Source: Firm-04 sp946413695
Lineage (GTDB): Bacteria; Bacillota; Clostridia; Oscillospirales; Ruminococcaceae
NCBI GenBank assembly: GCA_946413695.1
Contig: CAMKLV010000058.1
Coordinates: 1 to 23,818, forward strand
Direction of reading: 5' to 3'
DNA length: 23,818 nucleotides
Below the pieces are notes generated by a model. It had not been told where the DNA came from. It made no database searches and saw nothing but the letters and a program-made list of their open reading frames with translations. Positions within the stretch are counted from its first letter, which is position 1. Each line of letters begins with the position of its first letter. A program made the translations under genes and the position numbers. This document shows positions 5,554 through 17,500 of this stretch, one piece after another.

Positions 5554-8500
5554 TCATCCTTTCTGCTTTTTGAACCATTCCATTAAAGCATCATATGCTT
5601 GTCCAGGCGTGACATTAGTTGCAATCACCGTCGTGCCACTTGGATTTCTCAAGTCTCCTCGAATTCCAGCAAGAGACGGATTATGATATGCATCATGGTA
5701 TTTTGCAAGCAACGTCGCATCACTCATATTAGGATTTCCGCCCTGCAGATGGATACCCTGTCCCTTGGTAGATTCATGTAATCTTAAGTGAGCTTGTCCT
5801 GCAGATTCTGGAGTTCCGTACGGATAAAAGCGCGGTGTCGAAGCCTGATCGAATGCAGAAAGATCTGCACGTCCCTTAACATTTGCTCGCTCAACCAAAT
5901 GTGCACCATCACCATGCTCAGTAAGGCGCCAACTCTTTTCAGGAATCTCACCCGTGTAATCAACGTCACCAGGTCTAGAAACATAACCCTCCGGCAAAGA
6001 ATCAGAAGCCGGAACACCGCAGCCCTGCCCAGTACCATTATGCACCAGAACAGGCTCATCGCCGACGAAGTAGGTGTGATAATCCTCGACCTCGAAGTTA
6101 TAGACCTTGACCGGAGATTCGAGAATCTCATGCTGTACCCTCTCAACAACAACATATTCGCCGTTGGAGAGAACCAGTACATCGCCTGCGCGGAGGTTGA
6201 CCGCAGCAGTCCAGCCGAACTGTGCAACATAGAACGGATGCGGCGGCGTGGTGACAATCTCACTCTCGTTTTCGCCGACAAAGATGTGAACCAGCTCTGT
6301 GGATTCGTTGACCGAAGTTTCCAGAACCGTCTTGTATGCCACATCACCGGTAACAGGATCCTGCGAGAGAACCTGATCGCCGGCTTCGATCTCCTCGATC
6401 GGCTTCTGACCGTCCTCGGTTTCGACCGGCGTGCCTGCCACGAAGCAGTAACGCACCTTGTTGCCGAGTGTATTGATGCCGCCTGCGATCTGCATGGAAT
6501 CCATGCCGACCTGGAAGCCTGCACTCAGAATATCGCCGAATGTCAGCTCACCCTTGGATGCCTTGTCATAAACCTTTTTGCCGACCCTGTACATGTCATA
6601 GGCACCGAGCGCGATATCTCCCGCTGCACTCGTGTACTTCAATACCTGATGGAGCGTACACATTGCGCCGGAAAGCTTGCCGGCCTGCCCCGCAACATCG
6701 AGCAGCTTGAAGCCGCCGCCGAGGATCGAGACCGCACAGCTGACCGCCGAGTAATAATCGCCCTCAGCTGCATACCAGATGCCGTTTGCAAGGTTTGCGA
6801 TTGCGCCGATTGCAAATGTCACCGGTGTCGGGATCAGCGTCAGCATGCCGAGCAGATTCAGCGCGAGATGTCCCCAGAACTTCCAGCCGAGTCCCGGACT
6901 GAGTCCGAACGGATCGACGTAGCTGATCGGGTTGCCCTGCACATACGCATAACGGTTCATCGACGGGGTATTCGCAATCTCTCCGATGATGACGTCCTGA
7001 TTGATGAAGCGCTTGATCTCAGGATTATAGTAACGCGCCCGCATGTAATACAGTCCGTTTGCATCGGTTGCAACGCCGTATTCACCGTTGTACAGGAACA
7101 TAATACCATATTTATTCTGAGATGTCAACTCCCCGTAAGGACCGTACTCAAAGGTGTCTGCGATTTCGCCGTCAATTGTGGTCAGCGCCTGCGTGCTGCC
7201 GAGATTGTTGAAGTGGTAGTAAAGGAGATTTTCGTCATCCTCCTGCGAGACCAGTCCGGTGCCGTAGACATAGTATACGGTTTTGCCGTCGGTCTCTGCT
7301 GTCAGAACTCTGCTGATCTGTGCAACGGTGTCATATGCAAAATATGTCGTGGAATCGCCGTTTGTCATGCTGATGCGGTTGTTCTCTGCATCATAGCTGT
7401 AGGTCACACCGCCTGCGGAGAGCAGTCTGTTCCGGCAGTCATAGGTCAGCTCGGACATTACGCCGTTCACCGGACCGTAGATCATGTTGCCGTCTGCGTC
7501 ATACCTGACAGCCTCACCGTTATACTTGATCAGACGGTTTGCTGCGTCATATTCCATTTCCGCATTGGTCAGCGAGGAGAACTCCGTGCCGTTCGACATG
7601 CTGACAGATGTGATATTGCCGGCTTCATCATAGGAATAATCGCAGACATTGATGATGATATCGCCGTTGACATCCTCCTGACGGATCAGTCTGCCTGCCT
7701 TGTCATAGCCGCGTGTTTCCACGCTGCCGTCCGGACGGGCGGTCTTTGTCAGTCTGCCGTTATTGTCATATTCATAGCTTGTTGTACGGTTTTCCCAGTC
7801 GGTGACGCTCTTGACGCTGCCGTCCTTGTAATAGCTGTACTTGACGATTCTGCCGCCCGGATAGGTCAGCGTGATCAGGTTGCCGAGCTGGTCATAGGCA
7901 TATTCTACCGTCTGACCGCGGAAGTCGGTGTACCTGGTCACCTGATTCATCGCGTTGTATTCGCGCGTGACCGTGCCGTTCTTGTCGGTGACAGTCAGCA
8001 CATTGCCGTTTGCGTCATAGGTATACGAAACGGTGCCGAGCGAATCGGTAAAGCTTTCGAGCCAGCCGTTCTTCAGGTAGGTGTAGGTGGTCTCCTGACC
8101 GCGTGCATTGACTGCGGTTTCCAGCAGACCGTCTGCATTGTAGGAATAAGTATTCTTGCTGCCGATCGCGTTCAGGACGGAGAGCGTTCTGCCCATGCTG
8201 TCATAGGTATACTGCGTTCTGCCGCCGTTCGGATCGACCATGACAGCGACGCTGCCGAAGCCGTCATACTCATAGGATGCGGTGCCGCCCTCTGCGTCCT
8301 TCGAGCTGAGCATTCTGCCTGCCTTGTCATAGCTGAAAGAGGTTGTCTTTTCGCGGGTGGTGTTGAGGTTCTCAACCGTTTTCATGAGCTGTCCGACGTT
8401 GTTGTAGGTGTATTCGGTTTCAACGCCGAGAACATCCGCTGTTTTGATGAGCTGGTTGCGTTCGTCATAGGTGTTCTGCTGGATCTTGTTTCCGTCTGCA

Positions 8501-11500
8501 TCGGTGACCGAAACGGTGTTGCCGTTCGCATCGTACTGCATGGTGAAGACATGACCCTCTGCATCGGTGTAGCTTGTCACTCTGCCCGCTGCATCGTAGC
8601 CGTAGAGCACGGCGATATCGCCGGTGACGCTCTTGACCAGTCTGCCGAGCTTGTCATAGCTGTGGGTGACAACCAGACCGTTCGGGAGGGTTGTGCGCAG
8701 GCAGTTGCCGTTTGCGTCATATGCGTCATATGTTGTGACATTGCCGTTCGGATCGGTCATTTTTGTGACTCTGCCGAATTCATCATACGCATAGGAGGTT
8801 TCATTGCCGAGCGCATCCGCCGAAGTCAGCAGATTGCCCGCCTTGTCATAGGTCATGACGGTCTTGCTGCCGGTTCCGGTTGTGACGCTGATCAGTCTGC
8901 CTGCAAGATCGTACTCGCAGTGCTCGGTGCTGCCGTCCGGATAGACGGTATCGGAGAGCTTGCCGTTCGCCAGATAGCTGAATGCGGTCTTGCGGACTTC
9001 ATCGCCGCTGATGACGCGCTGTTCGATCACCTGATCGACCTTGTCATAGGTATATTCAGTCACGGCGCTGCCGCTGCTGACCGAGCGGATGATATTGCCG
9101 ACGCCGTCATAGGTGTTCTCCTCTGTGGTGCCGTCTGCAAAGAGCGTTTTGACCAGTCTGTCTTCCTTGTCATAGGTGAAGACGGTCTCTGCGCCTGCCG
9201 CGTCGATCGACTTGACGATCTTGTTGTTGCCGTTGTAGATAAAGGTGGTTGTGCCGCCGGAAGGATCGGTCACACTGGTCTGATTGCCTCTTGCATCGTA
9301 GGTATAAGAGGTTGTGCCGTCGGCATTCGTCATGCTGATGACTCTGCCGATCGCATCATAGGTGTAAACCGTTTCGCTGCCCGCTGCATCGGTCTCGGAG
9401 TGGACATTGCCGTATTCGTCATAGACAATCGTCTGCTTGTTCTTCAGGAAGTCCGTGACGCCGGTCATTCTGCCGTTTTCGTAGTCATAGTAGGTCACGC
9501 CGAGTCCGGTGACGGATTCCGTCAGCCGCTGACCGTCTGCATTGTAGGTGTAGGTCCGGCGGATACCGGTGTTTTCGATCGTTTCGGTCAGCAGATTTGC
9601 GCCGTTATAGGTATAGCTGCTCTGCTCGCCGTCCGGACCGTAGACCTCGGTGATGTTGCCCTTTGTGTCATAGAGCATCTCGGTGACATTGCCCTCGTAG
9701 TCATAGAGCTTTGTCAGATTGTTGTCTGCGTCATAGGTGAAGCGTCTGGTATCGCCCTTGGCATTGGTTTCCGCGAGCAGATTTCCTCTGGTGTCATAGA
9801 CATAGGATGTCTTGTGTCCGTTCTGATCGGTGATCGAGGTGGTTCTGCCGGTGCTGTCGGAGACAAACCTGACTGTGCTGCCTTCTCTGTCCGTGCAGAC
9901 GCCGACGGTGTTGAAGTCCTCATCCTCTGTGAAGCTGTAGACGGATGCATTGCCGACGCCGTCATACTGCTTTGTGACGCGGTTCGATTCATCGTATTCA
10001 TTGATGACATACGGTGTCTTTTCGCCCTCGACGGCCGCAGAGGTCAGTCTGCCCTGTTCATCGTAGGCATAGTTGACCTTGTCGCCTGCCGCGTTCGTCA
10101 CGGAAATCAGTCTGCCTTCGTCATATGCGAGCACTGCGGTTCTGCCGCCTGCATCGCGGACAGTTGTCACAAGCCCTGCATCATTGGTGATGAATGTGAT
10201 GCTTGCGCCGGACACATCCTCGGTGACGGTGGTCGCATTGCCTGCTCTGCTCAGCGAGACAGTCTGTCCCTTGTCGCTCTTGATCTGTGTCATTCTGCCG
10301 TCCGCATCGAAATAGACCTTCGAGCCGTCCGGCTTCTCGAGTGTAAATGTGTTGTCGAGCTCGCGGCAGAGGATGAAGCCCTCCATGCCGCCGCTGATCG
10401 GGAGATATTCTCTGTATCCGCCGCGATCCATGCTGTCGAGCTGAACCATGCCGGTCGGGAGCACATTGCCGTATACCTCGTCCTCCATTGCGGAGCGGCT
10501 GAGGAAGCTTGCGTAATGCGTGGAATCCCAGTGGACATCGACAACGCTGCCCTTCGGTTCCAGATAGGTCTCGTAGTCATGGCTCCAGCCATAGCCGACG
10601 CTGCCGCACGCACCCGCTGCAAGCGAGTTGTAATGCAGATCGAATGCAAGCGGGGATGCTGCGCCCTGCACAACGAGTGCTTCGGCTTCATCCGTGAATG
10701 CGCCGGTGGTCATATCGACCGGATCGCCCCACATATTCGGGACAATCTCAAGCTGGACATTGTATCTTGTGATATGGCTCGGGATCGGGCTGACCGTGAC
10801 CTGAATGTCCGTATCCTCCAGACCCTTGACCAGATGGTCGATCAGGCGGTAGCGCACCTTGCTCTTGTCACCCTCGCCGTGGAATGTGGTTACATAAGTG
10901 CCGTAGATCGCATCGCCGGGGAAGAACATGCCGATGTTCAGCCGCTGCTTGCCGTAGATCACAGGGACGATCTGGCACTTGTTCGGCACATCGGTCAGAA
11001 CATAGCCCGGAATCTCCTCCTTGTGCATCTCTTTGAAGCCTTCCGGATCAATGACGATGACCTTGGACTTCTGCTCGGGTTCTCTTGCCTGCGGGAACGA
11101 GGTCTCCAGCTGATAGATTGTATCATTGCCCTCATTGACGAGTGCATACTGGATATAATAGTTCTCGCCGATATAGCCGATTTCCTCGGGGTAGATATAC
11201 AGGTGCAGACCGCTGCCGACTGTAACGGTAAACGGATGCTCGGTCTTGAAGGATGCATAGACCGGTGCATTGAACGGCATCAGGGTGCCGGAGAAATCTG
11301 CGGAGACGTCATATTCACCCTTCTTGTCGCCGCGAACCGTCCACGAGGCGGTCGCCTGCTGCTTTCCGGGGATGTCGCCCATGTACTGCGTCAGATTGTT
11401 GTTGTGCTTGGTGGTGGATGCAAGGGAGAGACCGTGCGGGAGCTCGAGTCTTGCCTTGCTGTTGACGATGGTGAAGTCGGATGTCGCGTTGTTCAGAACG

Positions 11501-14500
11501 CCGAGATCGACCGCATACATATCCTTGAGGAACGAAATGGATTCGGATGTGCGGACATACGCGAGGATCGGGGGAACCTCCTCCTCCTCATCGGTTTCGA
11601 GGACGATTGTCTGAACCTGAACGTGGCTGCCGTCGCTGAGGGTGCAGCTTCCGCCGCCGCCTCCTCCGCCGCCCCAGCCGCCTCCGCCGCCGAAGCCGCC
11701 GCCACCGCCTCCGCCGCCGCTGCTGATATACTGGATGACAGTCGGAATCGGCTCCTGTGCGAAGGTCAGTTCAATGTCATAGCGGAAGGAATGGGAGTTT
11801 GCGGGATCATTGAAATCAACGCCTGCTTCGATCATTTCCTCGAGCGACATTCTGTGGACAGTCAGGCTGCCGGTGACCAGCTCGCCGCTGTTGACCGTGA
11901 TCCTGAGCTGCTTTGTCACGCTGACTTCATTGATGCGGATGCTCTCCTTCTGCGGGAGATAGCCCTGCTTGTAGACAGAAATTTCATAATCGCCGAGCGG
12001 TCTGGAAATCAGAACCTTACCCTCGGAGTTTGTCTTGAGTGCGGTTTCGGTATCCTTGCCGCCCTCCTTTGCCCGCAGGAATACATATGCGAATTTGAGC
12101 GGGTTGTTATCCTGATCGACTGCGGTCAGTTCAACCGAGCCGTATTTGGAAGGATCGAGCACCGTGACAACGGTCTTGCCGCGTCCGGAGTTGCCGGCGG
12201 CATCTTTTGCCGTCAGATAGACGGTGTAAGTGCCCGCCTTCGCGAATTTGTGGAAGATGCGGGAGCCGACACCGGTTTCGCCGTCGCCGAATTCCCAGTA
12301 GAATTCCGATGCACGGACGTTATCGGTGGTGTCGGTGCCGTCAAAGAGCACTTCTGCGCCGGTCAGAACCTGCATGTTCTCCGGCAGGCTGACCTTCGGT
12401 CCGACGGTATCCTTGTCATACGCAAAGCCGCGCATGACGTTGCTCTCCGTGTGGTTGCCCCACTGGTCATAGATCGCGACCATGTACTCATAGACCGTGC
12501 CCGGCTCCACATCGGTATCAATGTAGCTTTCGGATACGGAATCGTTCTGGTTGATCCATGTGTAGTCTTTGTCTGCGTCGGTCTTCCGGAACAGCTTGTA
12601 GCCGTAGAAATCCTTGTTTTTGTTTGCCGTCCATGCAAGGCGGAGCTGCCAGTTCTCCTGCGTCAGCTCGAGAACCGGTGCATCCGGTGCGGTTGCCGTC
12701 AGCTTGAATTCGGCAAAGGATGCCGCCTCCGGATCGCTGACATTGCCGCTCATATCAGTTGCCACCGCCTTCATGCGGTAGTCGCCGTCCTTCAGATCGG
12801 CAGTATCCCACCGGAAGGATGCGGACTGATAATTGGAATCGAGCTTGCAGCTGCCGATCTCCTGCCACAGACCGCTCTTGTCGCCCGCCTCCTGATAATA
12901 GACCGTGACATTGGCAAGGCGGTTGTTATCGCGGACAACAACGCTGATGTTCGGGTTTGCACCGACCGTCGAACCGGTTGCCGGAACAAAGCCGAGCACA
13001 ACCGGATTCTCTGTATCGGGAATCGCCTGCACGATTGCGGTGTTGGACGCCTCGCTGCGGTTGCCTGCGACATCCACAGCAAAAATCTGATAGGTATAGA
13101 TGGTGTCAAAGCTGATCGTGATGTCATAGTAATCCTTGGTGGTGCAGTCCGCGATTTTGCGCAGCTGCGATTTGCCGTCCTCAGCGCGGAAAATCTCAAA
13201 GCCCTTGATGTCATTGTCGCTGACTGTCCATGTCAGGTGAACATTGCCGTTTTTGCCGTCTGCATTGAGATCGGTGATCGCTGCCGGTGCCGTGCGGTCG
13301 ATGCGGTATTCTGCAATGACCGGCTCGCTCGCAAGACCGGCGGTATCATGCGCCACTGCCTCGACATAGACCATGCCCTCGGTGAGCGCGGTCACATCAA
13401 AGCTGTACTTGAATTCATACTTTGCGCGCGGTGCATCTGCGGTGAGCGTGGTCAGATCCTTCCAGATCTTGTTCTCGCCGGTCTCGGTTGCATAGCGCAG
13501 CGTGAGCGCTTCCACTGCGATGTTATCGGCAGCGGTGACGGAAAGGTCGATCTTCTCATTGAAGGAGCTGCCCGCCGGATAGAATGCGCTGATGCCCGGT
13601 GCGAAGGTATCCGCTGTGGTTTTCAGCGTGACGGGTTCGGAATATGTGCCGCGGTTACCGAGATCGTCATATGCGACAACGCGGAAGGTGTATTCGGTTT
13701 CTGCGAGCAGGCCCTCGATGTGCATGCCCGCGGTATCGGCAGTCCTGCCGACTTCCTTGTAGCTGCCGTCTGCCTCCAGCTGCTCCACGGCATAGCAGCC
13801 GAAGTTCGGCTCCTCGATATCCGTCCAGCGCAGGCTGATGAACGATGCAGCCGCGGTGGTGGTGCCGGTATCCACTACAACCTGCTCCGGACCGCTGTTG
13901 TCGATCTCATAGAGCTTGTCGAAGTGTGCGGATTTGTTGCCCTTTGCGTCATAGGCGTAGGCGCGGATTCTGTATGCGCCGTCCGGCAGTGCTGCGGTGT
14001 CCCATTTGACCTCGCAGCTGCCGTCCTGCACGGCGGTCTCGGGCAGTTCGTTCCAGAGCTCATCGGCATCTTCTTCATTGTGCCAGCTCAGGACAATGCG
14101 CGTGACACCGAGGTTATCCTCTGCCTTGACGCGGAATGTCTGTGTGCCGTTGATGCGGGATTTCTCCGGCGTCACTGCGGTGACATCCGGTGCGAGCTCA
14201 TCCGCTGTGACCTCGACGGACACTGCCTTGCACGGCTCGCCCTCGATATCATACTTGCTGACTGCGGAAACCTGATAGCGATAGGTTTCGCCTGCCGTGA
14301 CATCCTTGTCCACATAGCGGACATTCACAGCGCTGTCAATCTTTGCGATTTTGACGAATTCATCGCTGCCCGGTGCTGCGCGGAACACAAAGTATCCGCC
14401 GCAGTTTGCGCTTGCAGAGGGATCCCACTGCAGATCAACGGTGCCGTTCTGCGGCAGCGCAAGCAGATTCTTCGGTGCCTCCGGTGCGGAAGCGTCGATC

Positions 14501-17500
14501 AGGTATTCTGTCACATGGGTGCTGGAAGTCCCGTCCTCATCTGTCAGGGTAATGCGCAGGAAGTAGTCACCGTGGAGTCCCTTGGTGCTCCAGCGGTAGC
14601 GGTGATAGATCAGCGTCGGCGTGATCGTGATCGAACGCAGCGAACCGCTGACAGGCTGATAGGCGTCATCATCCTCGCCTGCTGCCTTGTAATCCATCTG
14701 CACGCTGACGACATCCCTGCCGCCGAGATTTGTGAACGCAAATGTGAGATCGCTCTGCGTTCCGCCGAGATCGCTGCGGTCCTTCGGGGAAATGGATTCC
14801 ACCTGCGGAATCTGCGGCGTCACGCTGACGGATTCGCCCGCTTCGGATTCGTTGCCCGCAAGGTCATATGCCCTGACGGTGAACGTATATGTTCTGCCGG
14901 ATTCCAGATCGCTGATTTTGGTCGAGAGGCCGTCTGTCACATCGGCAGCAAGCGTTTCGCCGCTGTAGATGCGGTAGCCGACGGTCTTGAGATTGTCGCG
15001 CGCCGCGTTCCATGCGAGCTTCACTGCAGTTGCAGATCTGCCCAGCACGCGCAGATCCTTCGGCACTGCCGGTGCGGTTGTATCTGCGAGCGTTTTACCG
15101 ATTACGCTGCCGGAGGCTTCGGAGAAGTTGCGGCAGGCGTCGAATGCAATGACCTCATAGGAATATGCGGTCTCCGGAGAAAGTGCGCTGTCGGTGAAGG
15201 ATGTTTCGCTTGTGGTGAAAATCTTTTCCTGATTGCGGTAGACCTCATAGCCGAAGACTGCAACGTCATCCGTCGAGGGTTCCCAGATCAGGCTGATTGT
15301 GGTGGTGGATGCGCCGACTGTTTTCAGTCCGGTGACTTTGGACGGCGCTTCGGTGTCGCTGTATTCTACCTTGAAGTCATCAAAGAAGTCTCTGTTCTCG
15401 TCATCAACCGCGACGGGCTTATCGTTCCGGTAGAAGCGGTATTCGCTCAGCGGACGGGAGAACTGCACAAACGCAAACCGCGAATCCGCATTTTTGAGCC
15501 GGATCGACTGAACGATCGAACGGCCGTAATAAGAGCCGGTGCCGCTGAGAATCACAACGCAGTCTTTCGATGTGATAAATGAACCTGTGCCGGACTGGAT
15601 CAGATCGCCCTTGACCTCGATCTGACCGGCGGTCAGATTGCCGGCTGTCGAGGTGCCGGAGCTCATGAGCAGATCGCCGCCGACCCAGAGTTTTGCCGCC
15701 GGATCCTGCATGATCACCGTGCTTTTGCTCGAGAAGCTGAAATCATCTGCGGTTTCCAGCGTGCCGGCGTTCATGTTGAGCGTACCGGTCAGAGTGAAGC
15801 TTTTGACTGTCAGCTTATAGGTGCGCAGATACAGCGTGCCCGCCAGCGTCATGCCGCCGAGCGTCAGATCTTCTTTCAGCTCATGCGGAATCGTGGTATT
15901 GGGCAAAACGACATAGCCGCTGAATACACCGCCCTGAATCTGCTGGGGATTCTGCAGATATACATACTGTGTGGCAGTGCCGGTCACGCGCTGTGTCTTG
16001 TCTGTCAGCGTGCCGTTCACATTACAGATTCTGTTCAGTTTTGTGCTGCCGGTATTCTCGAATACAACATTCTGGAACGTGCAGCCGGAACGAATGACCT
16101 GCGGCTCTGTGCCGGAGAACACCATCGTGTGATTTCCGGTCATCGCAAAATTGGAGGACAACAGTTCATAATCCCCCTCAACGGTCATCACGCCGTCGGT
16201 CAGGGAATCCCTGTGCGATTGATTGGTACGGCTGACAAAACTGCCCTTGACATGCACGCGGTCTTCCGGATTCGTCATGATGAGCATGCCGGAGCTCGCC
16301 GCATCATATGTCACGTTCTCGCCGCTGACCTTTTTGGACGCAAGCAGATAATCCCTGCCGACCTCCAGCGAGCCGCCGTTGACCGTGATCTTGCCGCCCG
16401 CCTGAATCAGGCTGCCGCCGACCTTGAGCGTATAGCCGTTGAGATCAAAATTGCCGCCGATCATGTAGCAGTCTCCGCTGATCTCCATATCGCCCGTCAG
16501 CTTGCTGCCCATGACGCCGTCGCTGCAGGTTACCTTGCAGTCTGTGGTGTTTTCGATCTCATTGACATTCAGCGCGCCCTCAATGACAATGCCTTCCTCA
16601 CTGGTGTTGCTGAACACCGCCTTGTTGAGGCCGCTTTCTGCTGTCGCAAAATGAATGGTCTGCTTCTGATTGCCGTTGAACACGACCTGATGCGTGCCGG
16701 TCGGGCAGAAGTACGCATTGTTGACGGAAAAATCTCCGCCGACCGTGATCTTACCGGCTGTCAGGCTGTTCCTGTAGCTGCTGGTGTTATTATTGAAAGA
16801 GAAATTGCCGTTTACGATGATTTCGCCTTCTGGGAACTGCATATAGAGCAATGCATAATCGTATGTCCGGATAAAATCGCCCTTGACAATCAGTTTTCCC
16901 TTTTTGATATTCACGGTGGTGCTTGTCGGATAGAAGCTGCCGTCCACCGTCAGGGTATATTGATCAAGATCCAGACCGTACATATACAGATCGCCTGCAA
17001 TGTGCATATCCTGTTTCAGGATAACAGTTGATCCGACATACCGGATATTGCCGATATACCCTTCTGCAACAGAAGCGGTATTCAGCAGCCGGACAGACTG
17101 TTCCTCCGCGTTGCCGCCGATACCGATTGTGGTATTGTGATCACCGCTCAGGACGCCTGCGACCTGAACATAATTGTCTGCGCGGACTGTTTCCGAGCCG
17201 AAGTCAACATTCCGGAACCGAATGTTTGCGTATCTCACAGTCGAGATTTCATGCTCCGTATCACCGGTAAACACAACCTTGTGACTGCCGCCCATCGTAA
17301 AGGCACGATCGGAGCTGACATTCTTGAAATTGCCCTTGATTGTCATGACACCTGCTGTCAGAAGTGCCTCATGAGAATTTGCGGCATTGACAATGAAGTC
17401 GCCGCCGATCTGTACGCTGTCCTTTGCGTTATCCATTGCAAGCAGACCGCGGCTGACGCCGGTATAGGAAACCGTCTCGCCGTTCTGCACGCCGGATGCC

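Noticed and set aside
5788..15582. Long plus-strand open frame (3264 codons) as a gene
   Set aside because: It is the exact reverse-complement frame of the RHS toxin, starts at GTG without a ribosome site, and its translation shows no domain, whereas the minus strand shows clear YD, Fn3, PKD and Hint motifs.
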